DNA of 64,000 bases from Deltaproteobacteria bacterium (GCA_016182965.1 JACPFM010000132.1:36862-100861); one strand, 5' to 3'. Positions 33,335 to 43,308 are shown, counted from the first letter of the stretch. The notes: generated from the letters alone by a model not told the origin. Numbers and translations: made by a program.

Positions 33335-36254
33335 ATGCGTTGGACGAGAGGTCTGGCGATCGGTGCGCTCAGCGCACTGCTCGCGGCGTGTAGCAGTGGC
33401 AGCGAGGGCGAGCTCTCGCCCGCCACCGACATGGATGCGACGGCGGAGACGACGGACACGGCGACGTGCCCCCCGAGCCAACAGACGTGCGACGGCAAGT
33501 GCGTCGATCCGCAGATCGATCCGGCGAACTGCGGGTCGTGCGGCACCACGTGCAAGGACGGAGAGGTCTGCAGCACCGGCAAGTGCGCGCTCTCCTGCGG
33601 CGGCGGCACGACCGTGTGCGACGGGCTGTGTCGGGATACGCAGAACGACGTCGCGAACTGCGGCGCCTGCGGCACCAAGTGCAAGGACGGAGAGGTCTGC
33701 AGCACCGGCAAGTGCGCCGCCACGTGCGGCGGCGGCACGACGAACTGCGGCGGCGTCTGTCGCGACACCAAGACCGACCGTCTCGCCTGCGGCGGCTGCG
33801 ACACCAAGTGCAAGGACGGAGAGGTCTGCAGCGACGGCGCGTGCAAGACCTCGTGCGGCGGCGGGCTGACCGACTGCACCGGCGTGTGCCGCGACACCGG
33901 GACCGATCGGAACAACTGCGGCGCCTGCGGCACCAAGTGCGCGGCCGGTGAGGTCTGCAACGCAGGCAAGTGCGCGCTCGACTGCGGCGCGCCGCTCACG
34001 CTCTGCACCTCGAGCGGCGGCGGCGGCGGCGACGCGGGCGGCGACGATGCGTCCACCGACGCCGGCGAGAGCGACGGCGCATCCGACGGCGGCACCAGCA
34101 CCGGCTCGGCGTACTGCGCGAACCTGCAGTCGGATCGGTTCAACTGCGGCACCTGCGGCACGACGTGCCCCGCGGGCAAGATCTGCAACGCGGGCGCGTG
34201 CGAGACCACGTGCGGCGGCGGCCTCGTCGACTGCGGCGACGGCAAGTGCCGCGATCTCGCGACCGACAACGCCAAGTGCGGCGCCTCCTGCGCCGCCGCG
34301 GTCGCCTGCGCTGCCGGCAAGGTCTGCAGCGGCGGGACGTGCCAGACGTCGTGCGGCGCGGGCCTCGTCGACTGCGGCGACGGCAAGTGCCGCGATCTCG
34401 CGACCGACAACGCCAAGTGCGGCGCCTCCTGCGCCGCCGCGGTCGCCTGCGCCGCCGGGCGGCTCGACCTGCGCCGCCGGTACGACGGACTGCGGCGACG
34501 GCAAGTGCCGCGATCTGTCGACCGACAACGCCAAGTGCGGCACCTCGTGCACGACGGCCGTGGCCTGCGAGGCCGGCAAGGTCTGCAGCGGCGGCGCGTG
34601 CCAGACGACGTGCGGCGCTGGCCTCGTCGACTGCGGCGACGGCAAGTGCCGCGATCTCGCGACCGACAACGCCAAGTGCGGCGCCTCGTGCGCGACCGCG
34701 GTCGCCTGCGCCGCCGGGAAGGTCTGCTCCGCCGGCGCGTGCGGCTCGACCTGCGCCGCCGGCACCGTGGACTGCGGCGACGGCAAGTGCCGCGATCTCG
34801 CGACCGACGAGAGCAAGTGCGGAGCATCGTGCGCGGCCGCGGTCGCCTGCGGACCGGGCAAGATCTGCGCTGCCGGTACGTGCACGACCTCGTGCCCGAC
34901 CGGCCAGACCAACTGCGGCGGCGTCTGCCGTGACACCACGACCGATCCGCTCGCCTGCGGCTCGTGCTCGACGAAGTGCGCGACGGGCGCGAGCTGCACG
35001 AGCTCGGTGTGCGCGTGCCCGTCGTCGATCCCGACGGCTTGCGGCGGCGCCTGCACCAACACCTCCACCGACAACGCCAACTGCGGCGCGTGCGGCACGA
35101 CGTGCACGGGCGGCAAGAGCTGCGTCGCCGGCGTCTGCCAGCTCGGCGGCGCGCTGACCACGACCGCGGGGACGTACACGCTCACCGTGCCGATGGCCGC
35201 GGCGAACGTGGCGACGGCGGGGTCGACGGTCGCCATCAGCAAGGTGTCCGGCACCTTCGCCGTCGGCCACCTGGTGATGATCCACCAGACGGTGAACGCG
35301 CCCGGAAACCCGGTCGGGCAGTACGAGGTCGCGCGCGTCCTCGGCGTCACGTCGACCGCGATCACGCTCAACAAGAACGTGGGCGTGTACAAGACGGACA
35401 GCGTCGCGCGCGCGCAGATCCTCGAGATCCCCGAGTTCACCACGGTCAGCGTTCCCGCGGGGTCGACCCTCACGGCGCCGGCCTGGAACGGCGACGTCGG
35501 CGGCATCCTCGCGCTCGAGGTGCTCGGCGCGATGACCGTGAACGGCGCGATCAACATGGACGCGAAGGGCTTCCTCGGCGGCATCCCGGCGACCACCGGG
35601 TGCTACCGCTGCACCAACGGGCGCCAGGGCGGCTCGCCCTTCGGCAACGGCGGCGCGGGGACCGCGGCCTTCTTCAGCGGAGGCGGCGGCGGAACCTTCG
35701 GCCAGGACGGCGCCGGCGGCGGCGGCGGCGGCTACGGCACCGCGGGCGCCAACGGCGCCAACGGTACCGGGGCGGGCGGCTGCGGGAACAGCTTCCAGCC
35801 GGGCGGCGGCGGCGGTGCGACGGCGGGCGTCGCGAGCCTCGCGGGCAACCTCCTGTTCGGCAGCGGCGGCGGCTCGGGCGGAGCCGACGAGGACGGCGCT
35901 CGCCCCGGCGCCGGCGGCGCGGGCGGCGGCATCGTCTTGCTGCGCGCGGGATCGATCACGGTCGCGGGCAGCGTGTCCGCGAAGGGATCGGCTGGACGCG
36001 ACGGCATCCAGTCGGACGTCGCGTGCGGCGGCGGCGGTTGCGGCATGGGCGGCGGCGGCGGCGGCGCCGGCGGCGCGATCCGCTTCGTCGTCGGGACGAA
36101 CGCGACCATCGGCGCCGGGCTCGTCACCGCGTCGGGCGGCGGCGGCGGCTCGCCGACCTGCGGCGTCGGACCGGGCGGCGGCGGCGGCGCGGGCCGCGTC
36201 GGCATCCTCGGCACGGTGACCGGCACGTCGACGCCCGCGTTCGACGCGAACTGA
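33335..36254 (+). pseudogene. Cys-repeat and Gly-rich surface lipoprotein, split by a 23-nt deletion
   Basis: One gene read in two frames. From ATG 33335 (GGAGGT upstream) a signal peptide ends in the lipobox LLAACSSG. About a dozen disulfide modules follow with the patterns CGxCGTxCKDGEVCSxGKC and VDCGDGKCRDLATDxxKCGASC. After 34459 the frame shifts: the repeat copy at about 34711-34760 contains 23 nt absent here, and the second frame then runs from about 34460 to 36254 through more modules, an Ig/beta-like region and a very Gly-rich C-terminal domain. Without the loss it would be about 970 residues. The first frame runs on to a stop at 34933. Either a natural slip between repeats or an assembly collapse. 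Confidence 0.85.
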
Positions 36255-36271
36255 GGCGACGGTCCGGGTGG

Positions 36272-36309
36272 GGCCCCGAGTCGGCGACGGCTCGGGGCCT
36301 CGTCTTTTC
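36272..36309 (+). terminator. Rho-independent terminator after the 33.3-kb lipoprotein
   Basis: A perfect 9-bp stem (GGCCCCGAG and CTCGGGGCC) with a 10-base loop, followed by TCGTCTTTTCT. It lies 17 bases after the stop at 36254 and would end rightward transcription. Confidence 0.82.
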
Positions 36310-36501
36310 TGTCGCAGCCACTACGCCACGGCGTGTCGCATCTGGCCGCGGCGCTCCGAGTCGATGACGGTCATGCAAGCTCCTTCGAGGACGGGCGCGC
36401 TGCCGATGATCGTGCAGTGCTGCCGGTCGAGAGTCTTCGCGCAGACCGCTCGCGGCAGCCCCTGGCGTTCGACGACTGATTCGATTCGACGCCGCGGCTG
36501 G

Positions 36502-36759
36502 CTACCGGACGTCGTCGCCCGCGTCACTGCCCGGCTGGGCCGTTCCGCCGTCGATCGCCGTGGACGCGCCGCCCTCGAGCGACGTCTCCGGCTGGCCGCC
36601 CGCATCGCCCGAGCCGTCCGCCTTCGCATCGAGGCCCGCGTCATCGAGCCACCACTGGCCCGCTCCGCTGTCTGCTTCTGCTTCGTAGGGGCCGGCTGGC
36701 AAGCCAGAGGGAAGCGGCTCGGAGTTGTTGTCCACCACCGTGCAGCCGGCCGCGAACAC
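36502..36759 (-). pseudogene. Lipoprotein fragment lacking its signal peptide
   Basis: An open 85-codon stretch beginning FAAGCTVVDNNSEPLPSG, which looks like the lipobox and start of a mature lipoprotein, followed by an Asp/Ala/Gly-rich stalk (DAGGQPETSLEGG, QPGSDAGDDVR) typical of this genome. The only in-frame start is a GTG one codon before FAAGC, with no hydrophobic segment upstream in this frame; the expected signal peptide is scattered over another frame. I therefore read it as a decayed gene. Apart from this and the terminator, 36255-36917 shows nothing recognisable. Confidence 0.4.
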
Positions 36760-36917
36760 TTCACGGGTCGACCAGTCGGCGCAACGCGGTTCATGAGAAG
36801 AGGGCCCGCATCACGCGTCCGCTGCTGTCGTTCTGCTCCACTCACTGCGCTGTCTCGGTCCTCGGCTGCGCGCTCCCGAGCGGCGCGCGCGACGACTCGG
36901 AGGAAGCGACCGCGTGA

Positions 36918-38783
36918 TCAAGGGCAGGCGATGGGGACGTTCATGAGCCAGAAGTCCTTGCCGCCCGCGCCGCTCGAGCTCGTGTGGCCTGCGATCAGGT
37001 AGCTGCCATCGGCGGCTCTTACCAACGACGCCGCTTTGTCGTCGCCCGTTCCGCCGTAGGTCTTCGACCATACGAGCGTGCCGTCGAGACCGACCTTCAC
37101 GACCCACGCGTCCGCCGCCGACGCGCCGAACCTGCCCGGGAGAGTCTGACCCACCGCGACGTAACCGTCGGCGAGCGGCTCGAGGCGCCAGAACTCGTCG
37201 TCTCCGGCGCCGCCGAAGGTCTTGCGCCAGGCCTCGGTGGGCGAGGTGTCGAAGTTGGTCCACTTGGCGATGAAGGCCTCGGAGTTCACCGCGGAGCTCA
37301 CCCATTGAACACCGACGACGATGACCGATCCGTCGGACAGCGGGAGCACGTCGTACACCGCCGCGCGATCGCCGCTGCCGGAGGTGTTGTTGATGCAGGG
37401 GCCGAGGCCCTTCTCGGCGATCTTCGTGCCGCCCGCGTTGAAGTGGACCACGTACGCCTGCTGGCAGGCCGACCACGCACCGATGTAGCCTCCGGCCCAG
37501 TAGCTACCGTCGGCCGCGCGGCGGACGACGTCGAGGTTGTCCTCCCTGGTCTGGGGGAACGAGGTGGTGAAGCCCGCCACGCCCGCCAGGTCGAACCCTC
37601 GCGCGAAGCCGTCGAGGAACGCGTCGGTGTCGGTCGTGTCGCCCACGGCGACGAACCCCGTCGGCGAAGTGGCGACGCCGTAGAACTGCTGGATGTCACC
37701 GCCCGCCGCGTTGTAGGCCTTCTCCCAGGTGACGGTGCCATCGAGCGCGTAGCGCACGCAGTAGCCACACGAACGGTTCGACGTGCAGCCGAGGTTCGGC
37801 TTGCCGATCTGCCCGCACCCGATCGTGCCGTCGGAGAGCGCGCCGAGGGCGTAGGCGGCGACGTTCGGCTGGGTCTTGTCCCAACGCTTGGTGCCGTCGG
37901 GGCCGACCTTCACCGCGTAGGTCGAGGTCGTAGTACCGATGACGCTCGGGCCGACCATTTGGAAGTCGCCGTCGGAGGTCGCGACGAGACCGCCGCCCAG
38001 GGCGATGCTCTCGTCGGCCGTGGTGCCGTAGGTCTTCGTCCACTTCGGCGCCGACAGGTCGGTCGTCAGCCAATTGCCCGTCGCGTCGCAGGTCTTTCCC
38101 TGCGTGAGCACGCAGCTCTTCTGCCCCGGTCCGCACACGCCCTGACAGACGCCATCGATGCACGTCTGGTTGGAGCACGCCGTCGCTCCCTGCCAGACGC
38201 CGCTCGAATCGCACGTCTGCGGGACGTTCGCGTTGCACCGTTTGGCGCCCGGCGAGCAGCTGCCCACGCACGCGCCACCGACACACGCCTGGCTGGTGCA
38301 CGCGACGTCGCTCGCGCCGTACGTGCACGATCCGCCGGAGCAGGTGCCCGTCGACGCGAACACGTGACGAGTCTTCGAATCGGTGCAGGTCGACGCGGGC
38401 GGCGCGTTGCAGAGCACGCCCGAGCACGGGTCGGTGTCGAAGCTGGAATCGGCGGCATCACTGGCGACATCAGCGCCGTCAGCGGCATCGCTCGCATCGC
38501 TCGCATCGCTCGCATCGTTCGCATCGGCGGCATCGCTCGCGTCTTTCGCGTCGGCGGCGTCGCCGGCATCGGCCGCGTCGGTCGTACCCGTGTCGACGGC
38601 CCCGTCCGCAGCCGTGTCGCCCACCGTGGTATCGACGCTCGTATCGACCACGTCGCTGGTCGCGTCTTCATTGGTCGCATCGTCGCCGGCGTCGACCGGG
38701 AGCTCCTCGAGCCCGAGAACGGCATTGCACCCCGCGAGGTGAACCCCGAGCGCAAGCAGGCTGGCAAGTTGGCGCGTACGCAT
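36918..38783 (-). CDS. Repeat lipoprotein with Asp/Ala stalk and beta-propeller-like domain
   Basis: A 621-residue predicted lipoprotein from ATG 38783 (GAGGGAG six bases upstream). The signal peptide ends in LAGC near residue 19. A 100-residue stalk of Asp/Ala/Ser/Thr with DAADASDA-type repeats follows, then three Cys modules, then a long domain made of repeats with the pattern GxxDGSYxxxG and WxKTYGG, resembling a beta-propeller of the DUF5122/PQQ-like class. It is the last gene of a leftward operon with a Ser/Thr kinase and a PEGA-like protein. A surface or adhesion-like role is plausible. Confidence 0.82.
   Translation of the reverse strand: MRTRQLASLLALGVHLAGCNAVLGLEELPVDAGDDATNEDATSDVVDTSVDTTVGDTAADGAVDTGTTDAADAGDAADAKDASDAADANDASDASDASDAADGADVASDAADSSFDTDPCSGVLCNAPPASTCTDSKTRHVFASTGTCSGGSCTYGASDVACTSQACVGGACVGSCSPGAKRCNANVPQTCDSSGVWQGATACSNQTCIDGVCQGVCGPGQKSCVLTQGKTCDATGNWLTTDLSAPKWTKTYGTTADESIALGGGLVATSDGDFQMVGPSVIGTTTSTYAVKVGPDGTKRWDKTQPNVAAYALGALSDGTIGCGQIGKPNLGCTSNRSCGYCVRYALDGTVTWEKAYNAAGGDIQQFYGVATSPTGFVAVGDTTDTDAFLDGFARGFDLAGVAGFTTSFPQTREDNLDVVRRAADGSYWAGGYIGAWSACQQAYVVHFNAGGTKIAEKGLGPCINNTSGSGDRAAVYDVLPLSDGSVIVVGVQWVSSAVNSEAFIAKWTNFDTSPTEAWRKTFGGAGDDEFWRLEPLADGYVAVGQTLPGRFGASAADAWVVKVGLDGTLVWSKTYGGTGDDKAASLVRAADGSYLIAGHTSSSGAGGKDFWLMNVPIACP
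38485..38538 (+). repeat. 9-bp tandem repeats inside the lipoprotein stalk
   Basis: Six consecutive 9-base units of GCATCGCTC with minor variants, on the plus strand, encode the Asp-Ala-Ser stalk of the leftward lipoprotein gene. They are in-frame, so slippage would change stalk length without breaking the reading frame. Confidence 0.85.
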
Positions 38784-38794
38784 CGTCATCTCCC

Positions 38795-39859
38795 TCAGAA
38801 GCTCCCGGCCACCGTCACGCCCGTCGCGCCCAGCCCGACGTGCGTCACCCCTGTCTTCGGCGCGCTCGGCGACGGCGCGAGCAGCCAGATCACCGCGCCG
38901 CCGATCGCCAACGCCGCGCCGACTCCGACGAGGATCGTCGCGGTGTTCCCCTTGCTGCGAGCGTCGGCAATCTCGGACCCGCCCGTCGGATCGCACACAT
39001 CGCCCGGACAGTGCGCGCTCTTGGCGTCCTGATAGGCGGAGCGCGCCGAGAGGCCGAGGAGCCCGCCGACGCCGAGGGTGACCGCGCCCACGCCGACCGC
39101 GGCGATGCCGACCCACTTCTGGGTCGAGTCGTGCGCGGTCGGTTCGCGGCCCTTGTCCTCGATCGACGCGGGCCTCGGGGCTTCGACGGTCTTGGGGCTC
39201 TCCGCGGTCTTGGGAGGCTCGACGGTCTTGGGGGGCTCGACCGGCTTCGGGGCCGCGTCGAACCCGAGGTCGATCTTCTTTCGTTCGCGCTCGGCGACGT
39301 CGACGCTGGCGGTCTTGTCGGGCTGGCCGGCGACCTGCGCGACGACGGTGTGCTTGCCCGGGTTCACGCGGGAGCCTTCGGCGGCCGCGACGAGCGGCAC
39401 CGGTCGACCGTCGATGCTGAGCGTCGCCACGGCGCCGGCGGGTGCGCTCACGTGCACCTCGAGGATGGGGATGCGCGCTACGACGTCGGCGAGCAAGGTG
39501 CCGGCCTCGTCACGCGCGGCCTTCGCCTCCGGCGACTCGCTCGCCTTCGGCGGCATTCGTTGGACATCGCTGAGCGTGTCGCGCGCCTCGACGAGGAGCC
39601 CCAGCGCGGTCTGCTCCTTGGCCACCGCGAGGCCGGTGATGGGCGAGGGCACGACGGCGTAGGCCGCGCTGAACTTCTTCAGGGCGCCTGCGTGATCGCC
39701 CTTGGCACGAAGTTCCTTCCCCTCGCGCATGAAGTCCTTCGCCGAGGCCTTGTCCGCTGCGGAGGGGTCGGCGAACGCGCGCGGCGCGTGGAGCGAGCCC
39801 ATGGCGAGCGCGAGGGTCAACGCGACGACGGAGAACGCGCGGTCATTCGATGACTTCAT
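38795..39859 (-). CDS. PEGA-domain-like membrane protein, partner of Ser/Thr kinase
   Basis: A 354-residue exported protein. After the signal peptide (LTLALAMGSLHAPRAFA) come a helical TPR-like region (EGKELRAKGDHAGALKKFSAAYAV), a PEGA-like beta domain (PAGAVATLSIDGRPVPL and NPGKHTVVAQV), a Pro-rich repeat PPKTVEPPKTAESPKTVEA, and a hydrophobic segment near 275-305 and another near 318-335. Its start overlaps the kinase stop by 17 bases. Such proteins downstream of kinases are common in myxobacteria and are thought to act in the envelope; function unproven. Confidence 0.78.
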   Translation of the reverse strand: MKSSNDRAFSVVALTLALAMGSLHAPRAFADPSAADKASAKDFMREGKELRAKGDHAGALKKFSAAYAVVPSPITGLAVAKEQTALGLLVEARDTLSDVQRMPPKASESPEAKAARDEAGTLLADVVARIPILEVHVSAPAGAVATLSIDGRPVPLVAAAEGSRVNPGKHTVVAQVAGQPDKTASVDVAERERKKIDLGFDAAPKPVEPPKTVEPPKTAESPKTVEAPRPASIEDKGREPTAHDSTQKWVGIAAVGVGAVTLGVGGLLGLSARSAYQDAKSAHCPGDVCDPTGGSEIADARSKGNTATILVGVGAALAIGGAVIWLLAPSPSAPKTGVTHVGLGATGVTVAGSF

Positions 39860-41258
39860 CGATCGCTTTCGGTTTGGCGGGGTTGGACGACTTGGCGGGT
39901 GCGGCGCTCGCCGACGGCGCCTTGACCTTGGGCGTCGCGGTCGACGGCTTGATGACGGGCCTCGGCTCGGGAGAGCTCGGCGCGCTTGGCTTGGAGGCCA
40001 GCTGCGCAACCTCGCTCGTCGGCGCGGGCGAGGCGGGCGGCTCGGTCGCGACCGGAGGTTCGCTCGTTGCGGCGGCCGCGGAGGCGGCGTTGCTCGGGGT
40101 CTCCTTCGATCGCGTGGCAGTCCAGATCCCGACTCCGCCGAGCAACAGCACCACTGCGACGATCGCGAACAGCGCGGTCAGGGACTTCTTCGGCGGAACG
40201 GTGATCGTGCCCGCGCCGGCGGCCGTCACGGCGTGGTTGGCGGCGCCACCGGTCGTCGACGCCAAGGGTCCCGAGCCAGTCGAGGGCCTCGCTGGTCGGG
40301 CTCCCGAGTCGCGGTCGTCGCCGGGCAACGTGGCGACCGTCGAGCCGGCCTCGGGCTCGGCGCGCCCCTCGCGCGGCGCCGACTGGGAGCTCACGTGCAC
40401 CACGCCGCGGCCACCCACGACTTGCACGAGCGCGTCGCTCATCGCACGCGCGCTCTGGAACCGCTGCGCGGGATCACGCGCACACGCCCGCGCGAACCAC
40501 GCGTCGATCGCGGGCGGGAGCTGGGGGTTGCGCGACGACGGCGTCGGGATCTCGCTGTGGCAGATGGCAATGGACAGTGCGCCGAGCGTCTCGCCGTCGA
40601 AGGGACGGGTGCCGGTCAAGGCGAAGAACGCGACCACGCCGAGCGACCAGAGGTCGGTGCGGAAGTCGATGGACTTGGCACCGAGGACCTGCTCGGGCGA
40701 CATGAAATAGGGAGTCCCGAGCATCGCACCCGTGGCGGTGCCGCTCATCGACTCGGGACCGGTGACCTTGGCAATGCCGAAGTCGAGGACCTTCACGAAG
40801 GCCTCTTCTTCGCCGGTCTCGCAGAGGAAGATGTTCTCCGGCTTGATGTCGCGGTGGACGATGTTCCGCTCGTGGGCCCGCGAGAGCGCCTTGCACACCT
40901 GCACCACGACCCCAGCCACCTCGGCGGGGGGGATGGCGCCGAGACGCGTCAGGCGCGCGGCGAAGTCCTCGCCCTCGAGCAGCTCCATCGCGATGAAGGG
41001 GAGCCCGTTGTTCGCGACGCCGTGATCGAGCATGTGCACGACGTGCGGGCTCTTCACCTCGGCGGCCGCTGCTGCCTCGCGATTGAACCGCGCGACCACC
41101 TCGGCGTTGCGCGCGTGCTCGCCGGTGATGAACTTCACGACCACGTCCGATTGAAGACCGACGTGGCGGGCGACCCAGACCGTCCCCATCCCACCGGCAC
41201 CGAGCCGGCGTGACAGCCGAAGGCTCGGTGTGACGAATTCGCCGATCTCCATGGCCAT
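39843..41258 (-). CDS. Hanks-type serine/threonine protein kinase, single-span, operon head
   Basis: A 471-residue kinase. The catalytic domain (about 12-270) has the glycine loop GAGGMGTVW, ATP lysine K42 (DVVVKFI), HRDIKPEN with catalytic D137, DFG at D159 and GTPYFMSPEQ. A linker with a TVPPKK motif leads to one transmembrane span (about 375-397, LTALFAIVAVVLLLGGVGIW) and a Pro/Ala-rich extracellular tail ending in KPKAIDEVIE. ATG 41258 is used; a second ATG two codons downstream and a GTG just upstream are alternatives. It leads a three-gene operon with a PEGA-like protein and a repeat lipoprotein, which may be its pathway partners. Confidence 0.93.
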   Translation of the reverse strand: MAMEIGEFVTPSLRLSRRLGAGGMGTVWVARHVGLQSDVVVKFITGEHARNAEVVARFNREAAAAAEVKSPHVVHMLDHGVANNGLPFIAMELLEGEDFAARLTRLGAIPPAEVAGVVVQVCKALSRAHERNIVHRDIKPENIFLCETGEEEAFVKVLDFGIAKVTGPESMSGTATGAMLGTPYFMSPEQVLGAKSIDFRTDLWSLGVVAFFALTGTRPFDGETLGALSIAICHSEIPTPSSRNPQLPPAIDAWFARACARDPAQRFQSARAMSDALVQVVGGRGVVHVSSQSAPREGRAEPEAGSTVATLPGDDRDSGARPARPSTGSGPLASTTGGAANHAVTAAGAGTITVPPKKSLTALFAIVAVVLLLGGVGIWTATRSKETPSNAASAAAATSEPPVATEPPASPAPTSEVAQLASKPSAPSSPEPRPVIKPSTATPKVKAPSASAAPAKSSNPAKPKAIDEVIE

Positions 41259-41564
41259 CACGATCCCCCCCTCCTCGGGCGCGGCGATGGTACGCCCCAC
41301 CGGGAACACCTTCCACGAACTTTGGTCAGGTTTGGGGGGTTGACGCGGGTCCGGCGGGAAGCGAGCGGGACGGGCCCAAAATAAGACGACAACGACTCGA
41401 CCGCAGGAACTCCGAAGACCCAGCGGCGAAGCCCCCACGGACGAAGGCCGTCGCGCTCGGCGGTGAGCTTCGCCAAATGACGGTAAGCCACCGTGGGGAA
41501 GGCGCCGGCGCACTCGTATGGGTGGGACGACTCAATACGTCCGGGGGATGGAGACCGCGGGATC

Positions 41565-41805
41565 CCGTCCCAGAAGTCGCACGCAGCGGCGTTCACGTCC
41601 GACGCGGCCTTCGACGGGACCTTGAGCTCGAGCACCGCGTCGCCCGCGTAGCGCGGCCACGACGCATCGGGCGCGGCGTTGCGATCGCCGAGGGCTGCGA
41701 AGCGGGCCCAGTACGCATCATCGCGTCGCGCAGCGGCATGCCGTCGTCGGATACGCCACCGTATGTCGGATCGTCGTTGCCGAAGACGTAGGGGAGCTCT
41801 CCCGC
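41565..41805 (-). pseudogene. Carboxylesterase (type B) C-terminal remnant, frameshifted
   Basis: Two frames of the minus strand join into the C-terminal signature of type-B carboxylesterases: GELPYVFGNDDPTYG and SDDGMPLRDAMMR, then after a 1-nt loss YWARFAALGD, SWPRYAGDAVLELKV and AACDFWDG. The break is at ATGATGCGTACTGG (about 41714), where one base is missing between R and Y. The catalytic Ser/Glu/His part is absent. This explains a piece of the 666-base gap 41259-41924; the rest holds only the divergent promoters. Confidence 0.7.
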
Positions 41806-41924
41806 GTCAGACGGCGACGAGCGGGGCGACGTGGCTCCAGCGCATGAATCGTGAGTGGACGGGTTCGGGCCAAGTGACGCGAAGCCGGCTCGAATGCGCC
41901 CGCCTCGCGGAGCGTTCCAGGAGC

Positions 41925-42605
41925 ATGGGACGAGCGCACGCACCGGTCCTGAGCCTGGTCCTCCTCGCCTCCACCGCGTGCTCACGGCCGCTTCCCGACA
42001 CCGCGACGGCCGCGCCGGAGGCGGTCGCATGGAAGACGCCGGCCGACGCCGGGCCGAAGGTGGAGATCCTGTTCCGGCTCGACGCCGATCTCGGCAGCGG
42101 CACCGAGGCGGTGACGCTCGCAGCGGACGGGACGCTCCGCGTCGGCGCGGCGTCGGTGCGGCTCGAGCTCGCGCGCAACGAGTACTTCTTCGAGCAGCAG
42201 GGCTCGTTGAAGGTCGTGGACATCGATCGCGCGACGGCCCTGCGAGGCATCCTGTTCACCGAGCCCACGAGCGAGTCCGAGGACCCGCCGAACCGGTACC
42301 GGTTGTTCCTGAAGGTCGACGGGCGGCTGCACCTCGCGTTCGACCGGGTGCTCGGGGTCTACGGCCCGACCGAGCTGACGTTCACCGGCTCGGGAGAGGC
42401 GCGCTACCGCGAGGACGCATGGACCGCGTGCGATCGCGCGGGGCATCCCGCGGAGACGAAGGCCGAGGAGATCACCCTTCGGCTCGACGCGCTCGTGCGA
42501 CTGACCGAGGTCGCCCGAACCCCGACGACGAAGCGCGTGGGGACTGCCGCACCCTCTCCGGTTGATCATCGCGCGCAACGTCTCACTTGGCGCGCGTCCG
42601 CGTGA
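41925..42605 (+). CDS. Lipoprotein of unknown function
   Basis: A 226-residue protein with signal peptide MGRAHAPVLSLVLLASTAC and lipobox STAC (Cys near 19). The mature protein has a beta-rich region (KVEILFRLDADLGSGTEAVTLAADG) and a repeated pattern resembling a small beta-sandwich, with no catalytic motif I recognise. AGGAG lies very close to the ATG. The last 25 codons (after about TEVARTPTTKRV) are Arg-rich and may be non-homologous read-through of the frame. Not obviously linked to its neighbours. Confidence 0.65.
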   Translation: MGRAHAPVLSLVLLASTACSRPLPDTATAAPEAVAWKTPADAGPKVEILFRLDADLGSGTEAVTLAADGTLRVGAASVRLELARNEYFFEQQGSLKVVDIDRATALRGILFTEPTSESEDPPNRYRLFLKVDGRLHLAFDRVLGVYGPTELTFTGSGEARYREDAWTACDRAGHPAETKAEEITLRLDALVRLTEVARTPTTKRVGTAAPSPVDHRAQRLTWRASA

Positions 42606-42700
42606 TCGTCCGCGACACCGGCGCGTCCATGGACCCGCGCGTCCGCAAGGATCGGTGGCCCCGGTAGTCGCTTCTCGGCGCGCGCGTCTACGCTGGCCCC

Positions 42701-43045
42701 ATGAAGCTGATCATCCCGCTGATCGCGCCCGTTCCGGTGGGCCACCACGTGACCATCCACGGGCTCGAAGAGCGGAACGAGAGCTTCTTCGGCGGCGCCG
42801 AGTGGGTCGCGTCCGAGATGAAGATCGTCTGCGATGACGAGACGCGCATCGTCTACACCGGCCGCTTCGTCGCGACCGACTCGCTCCGCTACGACGCGCT
42901 CCAGCAGCTCTCGTCCAACTACCGCCTGGCGCCCGACCCTTTGCGCGGTCACGTGACCGCGTGCACGCTCCTCACCGATCACGGCGACGGCATCCGCATG
43001 AAGACGCTGCTCGAGCTCGAGCCCGACGCCGGCGGCTATCGGTGA
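42701..43045 (+). CDS. Hypothetical cytosolic protein
   Basis: A 114-residue soluble protein with mixed alpha/beta character (MKLIIPLIAPVPVGHHVTIHG, KIVCDDETRIVYTGRFVATD). I do not recognise a family. The ATG is clear and codon use matches the genome. Its end overlaps the convergent gene at 43036 by 10 bases. No function proposed. Confidence 0.6.
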   Translation: MKLIIPLIAPVPVGHHVTIHGLEERNESFFGGAEWVASEMKIVCDDETRIVYTGRFVATDSLRYDALQQLSSNYRLAPDPLRGHVTACTLLTDHGDGIRMKTLLELEPDAGGYR

Positions 43046-43308
43046 CAGGATGACGCTCGGCGCGGAGGCCGCCGAGCAACTCGAGGAGCTCGAGCGTGCC
43101 ACTCGGCTGCATCGTCGTTCACGAACGGGGCGAGGGCGGCGGCATACCGTCGAAGGAACTCGAGCCGCTCGGTCGGCGTGAGGCCGAGCATCCAGTCGAT
43201 CAGCGTGAGGTCGACGCCCGCCTCGTCATGGGCGCTCGCCTCCGCGGTGGCCAGGGCCTCGAGCTCGTCGCGACGGAGCCGTTCGGCGAGCTCGCCCCAG
43301 GCCGCCAC
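43036..43308 (-). CDS. Hypothetical small protein
   Basis: A 90-residue helical protein with VDLTLIDWMLGLTPTERLEFLRRY, a pattern resembling small proteins that sit beside nucleotidyltransferase-type genes; no such partner is present. The start is GTG 43308, but the frame stays open and looks coding for about 23 codons upstream without an ATG or GTG, so the annotated start may be too short or the gene may have lost its start. Overlaps the convergent gene by 10 bases. Confidence 0.5.
   Translation of the reverse strand: MAAWGELAERLRRDELEALATAEASAHDEAGVDLTLIDWMLGLTPTERLEFLRRYAAALAPFVNDDAAEWHARAPRVARRPPRRASSCHR

Noticed and set aside
33221..35596. A long minus-strand frame with Val/Pro/His-rich repeats
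   Set aside because: The repeats are the mirror of the Cys-repeat lipoprotein on the plus strand; no independent evidence.
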